Positions 47,276-59,294 of a DNA stretch of 64,000 nucleotides are shown here, piece by piece. The notes under the pieces were generated by a model. It saw nothing but the letters and a program-made list of their open reading frames with translations, made no database searches and was not told the DNA's origin. The position numbers and the translations under genes were made by a program. How positions within the stretch are numbered: the first letter of the stretch is position 1; each line of letters starts with the position of its first letter. This stretch comes from Gossypium raimondii (Eukaryota; Streptophyta; Magnoliopsida; Malvales; Malvaceae), in the NCBI RefSeq assembly GCF_025698545.1, contig NC_068566.1, positions 3,827,362 through 3,891,361 on the forward strand. Reading direction: 5' to 3'.

Positions 47276-48029
47276 GTAATTTTATTAATAAATTTGATTT
47301 TTTTTGTAATATTTATGTGTTTAAAATTTATGCAATGTAATTATAGTTATTTTATTATTTTATTTAGCATATATATTTTATTAAATATATTTAGAATGAA
47401 AAAATAAGTTAAAGTACATTATATGTTGATTAGGAATTTTTTATGAAATTTAGTTATGAATTTGAAAATAAAATTTTAGGAAAATAGCATTAAAAGAAAA
47501 ATGACAAAGAAGTATGTTTTAGAAAAGAAAACACAAAATACTGAAAAGAAAAACGAGAATTGTATATTTATTGAAAATAAATAAATGCGAAAAAGAAATG
47601 CGAAAATGTACATGAAATAAATGTAAAACATAATAAATTGAAAATAATGTAAAATTATAAAATAAAAATTACGTTTTTTTTAATAATAATATGTGGATTA
47701 GAATAAATGGTCAAGAAAGACTGTACTAGTAAATGTTATTAAAAATTCGAAATAATTTATAGAATTAACTGGAAAAAATGTAGTGAAATAATATAAAATA
47801 ATAAAATACAAAAGAATATAGTTTTATTGAAAGTAATAAAATCGGAAAAATAATAATACGACCAAAGGGCGGGGGATGAGGTTTATTTCGGTTATTTACC
47901 AAAATATTACAAAAATACAAAAATATTATAAAGTTTTATTTTATTTACCAAAAGAATAGAGGAAAAAATGGTTATGGAGGGAATAAAAGGCGGTACCAAT
48001 ATGTGGGTAATTACTTTTAATCCTCATTA

Positions 48030-48470
48030 TTTATTAATAAATTTCAAACATTATGCATGAAATAATGTAAAATTATAAAAGACTAAGTTAATGATATTTT
48101 TAAAGTAATAAAATGCGGAGAAAAAATACGAACATATGGCGTAAGTAAGAGTGTATTACTCACTTTTTAAAATTCAAAACAATTAATACAAAATATTTCA
48201 AAGAAAATGTACTGAAATAATTTAAAACAATAAAATAGGAGAATAATATATTTTATTTAAAGTAATAAAGATTGAGAAAATTATACGATCAAAGGCGGGG
48301 TAAGGGTTAAGTTTTTACAAAGAAATTAATTTAAATAACAAACTCGATTAATAAATTTCAAACATTATGCAGGTGAAAGAATGTAAAATATAAAATTAGG
48401 AATTATGATATTTTTAAAGGAATAAAATGCTTGAAAAAAATACTGAATAAATGGCGAAATACGATTTTTT
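48030..48470. repeat. Direct repeat of about 315 bp inside the MULE
   Basis: 'TTAATAAATTTCAAACATTA' occurs near 48033 and 48348, with related words following in both (AATGTAAAAT, GATATTTTTAAAG, AATAAAATGC, GGCG). A weaker third relative seems to start near 47600. The G-rich words GGGCGGGGGATGAGG (47870) and AGGCGGGGTAAGGG (48290) recur about 420 bp apart. Non-coding. Confidence 0.6.
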
Positions 48471-48661
48471 ACTAACTTTTTTCAACTTGCGAGCATTGTA
48501 ATGGTGAATTGATTCGCGATATTAGACACATATCTAATGCGGCTAATAACGAGGTATTATTTATTATTTGTTAATCGGAGTTCTATTTATTTAAAAGGAT
48601 ATACGCAGATATAGAAATAAATTATGCAATCGTAATATTTTTTCTGTTATTTAACACTATC

Positions 48662-49195
48662 AGGACTCGTATCGAGTATTAAGGGGCCGCGTGAGTGTTT
48701 TAAAGATAGCTCCAGATGCACGATTTATGTCGTACCTGGAGCTAGCCGGATTTGGGTCAGTCGCATTGATCCGGTCCTCCGACTTGTGATTTGATCTATT
48801 ATCCGCGCTAGTGGAGCGGTGGCGTCCGGAGACCCATACTTTCCATTTTCCGTGCGGGGAGTGCACGGTGACGTTAGAGGACGTTGCAGTGCAGCTTGGA
48901 CTCCCAGTTGACGGGAATCCCGTTACGGGACTATCTTCATTAACCGATCCGGCTGCGGTTTGCTATCAACTCCTAGGAGAGTCACCAAAGGACGGTGATA
49001 AATATTTTTCTACAATAAAATTTACATGGCTAAGAGCCAAAATTTGTCGACTATTAGCGACCGCCAGTGAAGGACGATGGCTATGTTTTCCACGCCCCCA
49101 CCTGCGGACGATGAGGACGTTGGTCGTCGCCCAGGCCGTCAGCGTCGACCTCCGCATAAGTATACCCCCCGAACAACACCATCGAACCATCAACT
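48662..49195 (+). pseudogene. Plant-mobile-domain (PMD, MAIN/MAIL1-like) gene fragment
   Basis: The frame from 48673 encodes PMD blocks (a VLRGRVSVLK-like start, the ARFMSYLELAGFGSVALIRS stretch, then ERWRPETHTFHFPCGECTVT and LEDVAVQLGLP). These are signatures of the aminotransferase-like plant mobile domain also found in cellular MAIN/MAIL1 proteins. An in-frame TGA at 48787-48789 interrupts it, probably from an Arg codon. After about 49060 the PMD similarity stops. From 49083 another frame encodes a proline/arginine-rich tail ending in a TTPSNHQL-like C-terminus, which I associate with full-length mobile PMD proteins. I infer that most of the PMD was lost by internal deletion, joining head to tail out of frame. 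No start Met is visible; the domain normally begins further upstream. Confidence 0.7.
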
Positions 49196-49199
49196 GTAG

Positions 49200-49500
49200 G
49201 GGTTTAATGTACTTTTTCTATAACTCGAATTATTTGTATTTTAGATATCTCGGATGTTCTGAATTTTATGTTTGTGTATCAATGATTCAATTTTTTCATT
49301 ATGTTAAAGCTCAATCGAATTATGAATGCCTCTATTTTCGATATAATCTTAATAATTCCACAACGCTCACATGGTACATTATAACTTATTCTGGAAACAA
49401 TATGGATACACTTTAAGCGTAAGCATAAGCCGAATAAGAAAAATTATTATTAATAAAATTACCTTTTATAACAACATACATACAAATTTTATAGCTTTAG
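49200..49500. other. Spacer between PMD fragment and transposase 3' ends
   Basis: AT-rich sequence between the converging PMD and transposase remnants. An open frame continues from the PMD side but shows no recognised similarity. Confidence 0.4.
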
Positions 49501-49501
49501 C

Positions 49502-52170
49502 TCAATTTCGCCCCGATCCCGACGATTGTCCAACATGAAAGTTTCGGTTAGGGCATTTATTCCGGCTATGACCAGTTAGCCTACATATTCCACAGCGCTT
49601 TCCGTCAGATTTCTCCCTAATGTCCATCTCATTACGGATTCGCTTGATCATGACGACCCTTGGATTCCTCCGTAGCCCTGTGTCTGGGAGAAGCTCGAAA
49701 GTCATCGGCGGCACCTCCCACGTAGATAGGTCCGGCAGGATGGGGAACTCATTCTCCCAAACACGCAATGTGCGCTTCAGCGTGTACACATCATTGACAT
49801 ATTGTTCCGCATCAACATTGACTTTAGCACACGCCGCCACGACATGCGCACAGGGGTAATGAAGTGTTTCGAACTTCCTGCACTGGCACCGTCTGTTCCG
49901 GAGATCAACTCCGTAGGACCTAATCGACGACCGATGATCTCGGTAACTCGAAACGTTTCCAGTCAGCGTGAATATATTTCCACGTTCATTGACCTCGCCA
50001 ACCGACGGTTTACGACCATTGTATCCCTCACATGTTCGACAAACACATGTCCCGCCTGAATCTGGTCGACTTGCTGCCACCCATTCTTGGCATCAAAGTG
50101 GCCAGCCTGTAGAAAGTAGCAGAAAATACCGATGCTATCGGAAGATGACGTGTTTTCAACAGGACTGCGTTGATCCCCTCGACTAAGTTTGTGGTCATGT
50201 GGCCATAACGAAAGCCCTCGTCAGCACTTTGAGCCCACTGCCACGGCTCCATTGTGCGCAACCATTGTCGGAAAGATGTGTTTGTCTGCCCCTCCATATC
50301 ACTCTCAAGTCGGGTTATTCTTTGTCGGAAAATATGTGGCTCTAACTCATACGCTGCATACGTATTAACGAAAAATAAGTTAAAGTAAGTCGATAACATC
50401 AAACATTACAGCTTATATTGAAAAGATAAGGTTATCATTTACCCATTGCCACGACTTGTCTGTTCCAGTTTGCATTCTTATAATCTTTATGGAAGTTTGA
50501 CGCAATGTGACGAATGCAGTAAACGGATCTCCACGGCACACCGGAATGCCTAATAGCTGCAATTAAACCCTTCCCTCTATCGGAGATGATGCAAATGTTA
50601 TCGTTCGTAATAACATACCTCCGCAGATTTGTGAGGAAGAATTCCCAAGACTCTATGTTCTCTTTATCTACGATAGCAAATGCTATCGGGAACACGTTCA
50701 TTATCGTCTTGAGCCACCGCAAGCGATATCTGTATATTTTCCATACAGCCAGGTCCCATCCACCTGCACAAGTGGCTTGCAGTGGGGAAATGCCCGCACA
50801 CATGGTTCGAACGTCCAGAACATCCGATGGAAAATCCTTTTTGCCGGCTGTAACTGCTCATCCAGCCCGTAAGATGGAATTGTCTGCAACTCAATCACAG
50901 TCCCCGGTACGTACTCCCGCATAGCAGCTATCCAACCTTGAAGTTCGTTATATGACGAATCGTAATCCCCATACAGTTGCTCCATCGCCATCTGTTTAGC
51001 TACCCATGCCTTCCGATACGAGACTCGATACTGGAATCGTGTTTGCATTTCCGCAATGAGTACCGAAACTCTAATGGTCGGCATATCCTTCACCATTGGC
51101 ATGATACAAGTACAAATGGTTTTCGAATCAAGTTTTCCATGATCTTCTGTCATACGTGTTGATGTGCATGTATGAGGACCAACAAATTTTCGTATCTCCC
51201 ACATCTGAGAACTTCTAATGAATGCAGCTCATACCCGCCATTTGCAGCCTTCCGCTGCCTTCCAACACTCCCTAACATATATTGTCGGAGTAGACACGGA
51301 GACTTTATAATCCACCGATATCTTCATGCTGTACCGTTTAATGGTATATACGCACTCTTCTTTACAGCTGAATATCTGGCATATGAATAACTCATCATCA
51401 GAAGATGTCACGGCCAGCCCGTGAGAATGAACTATTTCAGGGTACTCCGGAAACTCAGATATATACGCTACGTCGGGGTCTATGAGCGACATGTATGGCC
51501 TAGGATTATTGTGGATCAGAATACGCCGCATCTGCTCCTCGACCGAAGAAGCGTTAATGCCTTCATCGTTGTTGACATCTTCAGCGTCAATATCATCAGG
51601 TACATCGTCCACATCGGGATCAGCGTCACTATCGACCTCTTCATCCCAATGATCGCCACCACATTCTTCGTCGGCACCTTCTTCTTTACCACCAACCATG
51701 TCAACATCGGGTGTAATATTCAGGTCGATACCGATCCCACCCATAGTTGATTCACTATCAACGTATGATATTGGAGCCACCATCCGCGGTTCTTCAGCCC
51801 CGTCTTCTTCATCAGATGCATTTTGCTCCATACCGACTAACTCAAAGAAATAAGTGAATCGGTGCATTCTTCTCATCCCATTCCACAGAGAGATCGACCA
51901 TTGTCTCCACGTCTCGTCGTCTACAAGTTCCATTTCGACGAATTTGACCGGATTTGTCGAAATTGGAAACTTGTAGAAAATTTTTGATATCCTTCTCCCA
52001 CAACGTCTATGGATTTTTGCATTAATCCTTGCCTTCATTTCATCGAACGATACATTTCTATTAAATCTCATTGCTATTTGTTGCCGATATTCAAATACAC
52101 ATCCAACACTTGTTGTCAATATGACTCCATCGAAATAAACGCATACAAGAAACTTAACATCCATCTTCAA
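49502..52170 (-). pseudogene. MULE transposase gene, broken
   Basis: Reads from 52170 to 49502. Order: an N-terminal region with an acidic Asp/Glu linker, then the MuDR DNA-binding-like part (WEIRKFVGPHTC). The MULE catalytic domain follows, with the first Asp in LVQVDGTWLYG, the second in IISDRGKG, a CIRH C-H pair, and the Glu in NLVEGINA. Then come a SWIM zinc finger (CQC...CAH) and a CCHC zinc knuckle (CGICRLTGHSRNKC). One intron, 50442-50354, keeps good splice sites and joins in frame. Lesions are an in-frame TGA near 51229 (probably from Arg), at least two small frameshifts near 50700-50760 after LYGKYT, and another frame change near 49990-50080. The residues for catalysis survive, but not in one frame. 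Confidence 0.8.
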
Positions 52171-52514
52171 TATTTAATCTGTAAAAAAAAAACAAAATCT
52201 CATAAAATATCTCGAACGGTAACTGAATTACTTTAAAAAAAATTTATACTCAAAATAATAAACAAAATAATACACACTAAAATTATTAATTTTATACTAC
52301 GAATAATATTATTAATTTTATACTCAAAATAATACACACTAAAATTATTAATTTTACTAAAATAATAACTAACTATAATAATAATACTAGTTTTTACTAA
52401 CTAGTTTATTTTCAGTAAATAAAAATAATAAGTAACCATAATAATAATACTAGTTTTACGCTAACAATAATATTACTAAGTCACATCTTAATACATTAAT
52501 AACATCTTCATACT

Positions 52515-52577
<63 letters not shown>

Positions 52578-52849
52578 AATAATAATAATAATAATAATAC
52601 TAACTAATACTTTTATTTTGAGTTCTATTAATCTTAATAACTAAACTAAAACAAAAAATATTACAACATATACAAAATAATAACAACAATATAATCAATT
52701 ATTTTTAAAAAAACACCTCCTTTTTCTGCTCTCTTTCTCTCTTTTTCTCTTCTTCTCCACACCAACTCTTTTTTTTTTTGTTGATTTTTCTCTTTTCAGC
52801 TTGGTAGAGGTCGTATTTATAATACGAGTGGTGCCGCCAATGGCATTGG
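52171..52849. other. MULE transposase upstream region
   Basis: AT-rich sequence with many ACTAAAATTATTAATTTTA-like words at 52255-52370, the trinucleotide run, and a pyrimidine tract at 52720-52780 before the right TIR. It would contain the transposase promoter; no element is clear. Confidence 0.4.
52515..52599. repeat. (AAC)n(AAT)n microsatellite
   Basis: About 20 AAC units followed by about 8 AAT units. Confidence 0.92.
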
Positions 52850-53078
52850 CACCATTGGTGCCGCCAATGGTTTTGACACCTTTGGTGCCGCCAATACCAT
52901 TGGCGTGACCAGTGAGATGTCACTTCAGTCTGATTTTTTTGTCAGGTTTTTTTTTTAATTTTGGTTTTTTTGATATATTTTGGTAAATAAAAAAAAGTTT
53001 ATATATTTTGGTAAATAAAAAAAACTTGTAGTATTTTGGTAAATTTTTATTTTTTTACAATATTTTTGTAAAAGACCC
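52850..53078. repeat. Right terminal inverted repeat of the MULE
   Basis: Reverse complement of the left TIR, with an extra copy of the TTTACCAAAATATAT segment (about 28 bp) not in the left arm. Confidence 0.85.
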
Positions 53079-54970
53079 TTCTCGTCAATTTAAATAAAAT
53101 AAATTTAAATTGTATTATTATATATATATATATATAAAGCATATTTTATATTATTTTTTATATATTCTTTTATCATGCTTTTAAATGGAACCTTTATTTA
53201 TTATCTTCCTTATCCTGTCAAAATCATGACATTTTTATTATTATAAAATAGAATTGAGTTAAGTATCCACTGAGCCAACTCATATTATTAAAATGTTATA
53301 TTTTAAACATTTAAAGAGCGAAAGATTATATATTTGTAGGACCCAATTTTTTATTTTCATATATCAAAAGAAAATTCGGGTAATAAATTTAGGAATTTAT
53401 TAAAATTTAGATAGTTCCATATTTTAGGTTTTAAACCTAAATTTCTCTCAATATATATAAAACGTACGATAAATTGAAGCAATTTGGGGTGATAAAAAAA
53501 TCTCGAATTTATTGGGTTTCAATCTACTATAATTTTATAGGTATCCTTTTCAATCTAGTTTCGAAGCATAAATAAAATGTTTTGCTTTACCGAAAGGAAA
53601 TGAATGGGCTTCTGATAGTGTTTTGTCGTTTTGATGATAGAGTCCATTAATAAAGTCGAGGTAAAAGTAATTATTTTTAGGAAAATTGGTTAGTTTATCT
53701 ATGTGGTTTTAATTTTCAAAATTTTGACGGTTTATTTTAATTTTAATTTTTCAATAATAAATAAAATACTCCAACTGTATTAAACTAAGGTAAAATTGAA
53801 GAAATCAATTTAAAATTAAAATCAAGATCGAAAAATATATTTTAAATAAAATCAAATTCAAAATCATATATGTATAAATTAATTAAGAAAAAAATAAATC
53901 CAACACCTACATTGCTATCCCTAATGGTATGAGTAAATATTGAATACTTTGCTTTGATTGAACACTCAAAAAAAGGTACCTTTCAGAGGCAGAGAATTAA
54001 ACGCATCCCATTCCTACAGCTGGAAATTCCTTTCCATGGTGGAGATCCAATTCCACATTCCACAACAACATGACTTCTTAGTAAGGTAAAGGTATTCTAT
54101 TTCCTTCTCATGTGACCCAATTTATATTCCACTTCACCAAACCAAATTTATGCTTAATTTCTTTCATATACATTTTCTTTTTGTTCATCTTTAATCTCAA
54201 ATTTATATATTTATTTTACATAAATAAAATACAATTACTTTCTTTATAAATCTGTAATTTCTTAATTTATATCATTTTAATTCTGTTGAGTGTTTTTCCT
54301 TATCTCTCTTAGATGGTGGTATTTATCTATTTATATGATACGGGTAATGTTCATTGATTTGACGTGCTAGGTAAATTTCATGGTATCTTACCTTAAACTT
54401 AACACGTGTTTATGTAATCTCATACGTGATTTCGCAATAAAATATAAATACTTAGTCTTTTTTTAGCTCGGCCTACGAGATCAATGCACAAGCTCAATAG
54501 AAACCGGCCCATCTAACCCGAATCAATTCAAATTGTGTTCCAGTATCATAATAAATCTAAAAAAGAAATCCCACATTTTAATATCTCAAAATTGTTAAAA
54601 ACATTGAAGAATGCATTAATGGGTAGTATAATAGGAATAGGACAAAAGGATAAGATTTCAATAGCACTATGAAAAAAGAATTCCATAAAAAAAAAAAACA
54701 AGTCAACTTCAACCTATGAGATTTTGACAAGTTTTACATATATGGATCTAATTATTAAATTTTATAATTTTTTGATAAATTATAGGCCTAAACAACAAAC
54801 GTGATTAGCGCAATTTGAACCTAAACTACACTTAAGACGATAAATATTCTTAATCGTCAAGTCATTACATGAGATTTAAACTTCATAAGTTAATACACTT
54901 ATTTATATATAAAACAATTGAATTTAAGGTTTAATCCATTTGTAGACACAAATAGAAAGGATGATATTGG

Positions 54971-54972
<2 letters not shown>

Positions 54973-55008
<36 letters not shown>
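54973..55008. repeat. (AT)n microsatellite
   Basis: About 18 uninterrupted AT units. Confidence 0.92.
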
Positions 55009-55011
<3 letters not shown>

Positions 55012-56264
55012 AAGCTCAAGAGAGTTGGCTAAAACTAGTCACCTAGCCTAGTTTACACTCAATTCCCTATCCTCTATTACTAGAGTTTAGAACTAAACCC
55101 ATTAATTGTTTTGCTATAATAATTTTAGGCTAACTGAATACATTTAACATTTTAATCCCTAATAATTCTCTATTAGTTCAATTCACACCAATAATTCTAG
55201 ACTTTTAGAGGTTGAAAGTTGGAGTAAATTGAAACATGTAAAAACTATAAATTTGGGGAAATATATTTAAAAAGGTTGAAATATACTTCAACTCATTGTA
55301 CTCCTTGCATATTTGGAATTTAGTTTTTCTACTTTTATTGTTAGGAATTTAATATTTTCACTTTTTGAGTTTAAAAATTCAAGTCCAAATGTTAGCACTG
55401 TTGAACTTCTTTTATTAAATTCGAGTTCATTAACAATGTCTAATCACCCCACACCAATAAAAACCCTTATTAACTCAATTGACATGGATGATATTCTAGA
55501 CTCTTAGAGATTGCAAGTTCGAGCAAATTGAAGCGGGTTCATTAACAATGTCCAAATGTTTATTACATAGATACCGATTGAGTTTTTTTTTAATGTGTCA
55601 AATCAGTGAATTTACCATAATAATTTTAATAATTAAACATAAATATTGAAATTTGAAAATTAAATGTAAAAAGAATACAAATACCTAAAATAAACTAAAC
55701 GTATCGCACCATTCATTCAAAGCCGTGTTAAAACAAATTTTACCAGAACAATAGAAACTTGGAAAATCCTAGTAGGCCTAATTGTAGGAAAGATATTTGA
55801 AAGCCCAGGATCGTGAACCTTGAATTGAAAATTTAGTGGGGGGATTGAGGTAGGTCCATGGTAGGTATAAGTACATATAGTAGCGGCACTGGCAATAAGC
55901 CAGTTTGTGACCGTGTGGGCCAAATTATTCTCTGTTATCGGGAAATTGTAGGCACAACAAACTCCATCAATTATTGCGAGATAGACTTGAATCTATGCCG
56001 ACATGCTACCATTTTCACTCTTTTAGATACAACACCATTGCTACCCTAAGAAACTATGGGTTTTATTTTCTTGGAAATTGTGGTTTTTGGGTCCATACAT
56101 GTTTCAAAAAAATTACCACCCAAATCAATATTACAATGTATAATCGGATAGAATAGGATTTACATTCGATGGCATTTCCATTAAATTAAATATTCGTTAG
56201 CACCTTAAATGTAATTTTTAATAAATACCGCATGTACTAATTAAAAGCTCTTATTTTCATTCTC

Positions 56265-56425
56265 TTCTATAATTTAATTTTTTCATGAAATACTTTAAAC
56301 GACATGGATTTACGAATCAAAATCCAAACAGTTTTCTTCTTCGTTCTCTAACACTAATCGTCAAAATGACTTGGATATAAAGTATGTCATTCTACTCGCC
56401 GATGGGTATTGACCTCCCGTATTAA
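56265..56425. repeat. Dispersed repeat, second copy
   Basis: Same-orientation relative of 10320-10480; see that entry. Followed by three degenerate units of 'CAATGACT(C/T)AAATGAAAACTTT' (about 56430-56520). Confidence 0.4.
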
Positions 56426-58126
56426 CAATCGAGTGACTTAAATAAAAACTTTCGAATAGTTCAATGACTCAAATGAAAACTTTTGAATAATGTAATGACT
56501 TAAATGAAAACTTTCAAAAAAATCAATAATATTTTTTAACTTTTTAAATAATCTCAAAATAACATATCAAAGTTTCTTTCATCCATTTTAATTTTTACAG
56601 AAACTAAATTTATATAATATGGATATAATTCATGCCCATAATGTAACATATGCGCATGGTTAATTTGTATGTATGATTAACATGTACGTTATTAGAGCAG
56701 CACCCATTTGATATTATGTCCGGGTCGGGCCAAAAACAGTTTAAATTCCTTTCATTGTAAACGGGTCGGGCTGTAACCCGAAAAAGATTTTGCTGAACAT
56801 TAAGCACTTGCTGGCCTATACCTTCATATGTGTGGATGAAGATTGATCCGACCCAACAGTTTACATGTTTGCCAATTCCCTTTTTATTTGTTTGCATTTT
56901 GCTAACATTTTAAATTATTATATATAATATATTTCAACATTCTTTATTTTAACAATTTTTTTTAATTTTCTATATAAAAATATATTTATTAAAATACTTT
57001 CAAATTAATATAATTTACTTTATATAACATATAGAAATATTTAATAAAAATTAAAATCATCGAAGTTTGCAAAAAGAAAAAGAAAAAAAGGGGTTTTCCT
57101 AAGATGCAAATGCAGAAGTGGAAGTGGAAGTTCCAAAAGGAATCATTATAAATGCCAGTGTAATGATTTAAAGATGTGATAAAGAAAAAGAATTTGGTGA
57201 AAAGAAATTAGGTCTTAATGTGATTGAAGTGAAAAAAAATAAATTAAAGTGGCTTCGGTGATCATTTTTACTTTGATTCTTGCTGGTTTTTACCACCATT
57301 GGCATTCATCAAACTTGGTTGTTTTTATTTATATATATAATATAACCTCAAATTCACATACTCATGTATGGGAAGGGTATAATCGAGTCAAATTCAAATA
57401 TTATCAAGCTTGAATTCGAGCTCTCAAAATTTAAAGTTTGATATTTGATTCAGGTTCGATCGAACATCTATTTCAAAGTTCAAGCTCGGCTTGAGATATA
57501 ATCGAGCTATTGGAGCTCGAGCTCGATTAAGCTTATTTACCAATTTTTGTATTCAAGTTCAAACTCGAGCTCAACTTAATAATTAAGTTTAATGTTAATA
57601 ATGTAATTTATTAATACAAAAATATGAAAAAAACTGATAATGTAATTTACCAATTTTTTTGAATTTTATATATTTTCATTTTGAGTTTATTTTTATTTTT
57701 TCGGAACATCTTTATAATTTTTAAGTTATTTGTTGATATTACATATAAAATAAATAGTGTCAAACCAACATGAAGTACACATAGATTGCTTTGCGGGTTG
57801 TCACGTCAATATCACTAAAAAATAAATGTTGTAGTTGATATTTTCATTTTAAAAATATGATTTGACTCATTTTGAAAGACTAATAATCAAATTAAACTAA
57901 AAAATATCATAATGACCAAATTGACAAAAATATAAATGTTAAAACCAAATTTATAATTATGCCAAAATATTAATTCAATCTCTTTTTAATTTTTTACCTA
58001 ACTTCTTAACATCCAAAATCACATTTAATATCAATTAAATCTAAAATCCAACCCCATTAAAAAACCCAATATTCATATTCTTTGTTCACAATTCAAACTC
58101 AAAATCAATCTAACTACATGTAAGCA

Positions 58127-58476
58127 TGTTAATATATATGTAAAAATAGAACGTCGGTAATGACAATATATCGCAAAGAAAAGATAAATAAAAATAAAGA
58201 ACACACATATTTTTACGTGGAAACCCTTTCGGGGAAAAAACACGGGCAGAGGAGAATAAATTCACTATGTCAAATTCGAATTATTATAAGAGGAGTTTCG
58301 ACTACATGTATTTATAAGTTGAAAAAAACCTAATTCTAATCAAAGTCAAATATATTATGCTAATAAATGCTAAATATATTATACTTATAAATACTAAATC
58401 TTCTAGAAAGAATATATATTTTGTTTAACTTAACTTGCAAGCAATCTCTTAGAATTTGGGTCACACAACTCTAACA
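58127..58476 (-). mobile_element. Copia LTR copy, probably solo or truncated
   Basis: Shares nearly its whole length with the LTR at 58919-59221 (TTTTTACGTGGAAACCCTTT, GAGTTTCGACTACATG, then TCTTAGAATTTGGGTCACAC), ending CTCTAACA. The left end is extended relative to the other copy and uncertain, and no clear target duplication was found. Strand follows the adjacent copia coding sequence. Confidence 0.65.
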
Positions 58477-58918
58477 TACATACAATGCTAAGAAAATAAG
58501 ATGAAAAACACAAACATTATCCAGCCTTGCAAAGTGTGATGGATATACTTCATTTCCCTTAAAAAAACAAGGTAGATGGGGACTAAAAAGAAAGTTGAAA
58601 GTTCCCATAGTTCTTTGTCCTTTGTAAAATAAAATAAAAGTACTTTAATAATACCTACATGATAGAGCAGGGTATCATGTGAATTTATGAAGTTAAAACT
58701 TATATTCAAACATTATCCTTTTAAAGGTGATGAATTCAATTTTGCCCACTTTGTTAATAAAGTTGATGATCTCTATCCTTTCATATCTTCAAAAATCTTA
58801 GCTCGTTTTTGTAGTATACTGTACAACTTGGTTTGGGTTGATTTATGTTATTAGTTCATGTATTATATGTAAATATCGTTCAAATTTTAATATTTTAGAT
58901 TTGATCTAAAATGATCAT
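58477..58918. other. Spacer between two copia LTR copies
   Basis: 442 bp of AT-rich sequence with no copia similarity recognised, so the two LTRs do not bound one complete element here. Confidence 0.5.
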
Positions 58919-59221
58919 TGTTAAAGAGAAATAAAAATAAAGAACACAGAGATTTTTACGTAGAAACCCTTTCAAGAAAAAAAACCACGGGCAAAGGAGA
59001 ATAAAATCCACTATGTCAAATTCAAATGATTACAAAAGGAGTTTCGACTACATCTATTTATAGGTTGAAAAAACCTAATTCTAATCAAAGTCAAATATAT
59101 TATGCTAATAAATGCTAAATATATTATACTCATAAATACAAAATCTTCTAGAAAGAAGATATATTTTGTTTAACTTGACTTGCAAGCAATCTCTTAGAAT
59201 TTGGGTCACACAACTCTAACA
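58919..59221 (-). mobile_element. 3' LTR of a minus-strand Ty1/copia element
   Basis: 303 bp, with ends TGTTAAAG and CTCTAACA (TG...CA). Adjacent on the pol side the minus strand reads a polypurine-like AAGGTAGAGAT, the usual priming site for plus-strand synthesis. This fixes it as the 3' LTR of the coding remnant. Confidence 0.8.
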
Positions 59222-59294
59222 ATCTCTACCTTGACATGAATTCTCAACGAACAAGTTTTTCACCTCTTCTATAAAATCCCTTAAGGTTTTAACT

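Larger units (their letters stand above)
46859..53078. mobile_element. Mutator-like DNA transposon (MULE) carrying a PMD gene
   Basis: Long terminal inverted repeats of about 200 bp are near identical: the left begins GGGTCTTTTACAAAAATATT, and the right is its reverse complement ending at 53078. Both arms include AAAATTTACCAAAATA words and a GC-richer inner part (CCAATGGTATTGGCGGCACC). A degenerate 8/9-bp duplication flanks it (TTCTATCA at 46851-46858, TTCTCGTCA at 53079-53087), as expected for Mutator. The 6.2-kb interior holds a broken transposase gene on the minus strand, a broken PMD gene on the plus strand, a purine tract and a 315-bp tandem array. With its lesions it cannot supply its own transposase, but the intact ends could respond to one from another copy. 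Confidence 0.88.
53088..58126. other. Intergenic, AT-rich, no gene recognised
   Basis: No coding exon was recognised. Landmarks are an (AT)n run at 54973-55008 and a pair of related stretches at about 55196 and 55493 ('ATTCTAGACT(C/T)TTAGAG'). The dispersed repeat lies at 56265-56425. A repeat at 57370-57560 is rich in GAGCTCGAGCTCGA words. The minus-strand frame at 55923-55717 looked faintly RNase H-like but is not supported. Confidence 0.4.

Noticed and set aside
47010..47407. Three overlapping Lys/Arg/Glu-rich frames
   Set aside because: Low-complexity translation of the purine tract in all three frames.
48966..49193. Minus-strand 75-codon frame over the PMD fragment
   Set aside because: Antisense shadow of the PMD coding frame.
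55717..55923. Minus-strand frame faintly like a LINE RNase H end
   Set aside because: Too short, no catalytic motif, and no neighbouring LINE sequence.
58127..59221. Two copia LTRs as the bounds of one short (TRIM-like) element
   Set aside because: The 442 bp between them has no primer site or polypurine tract, and the right LTR clearly belongs to the pol remnant on its other side.
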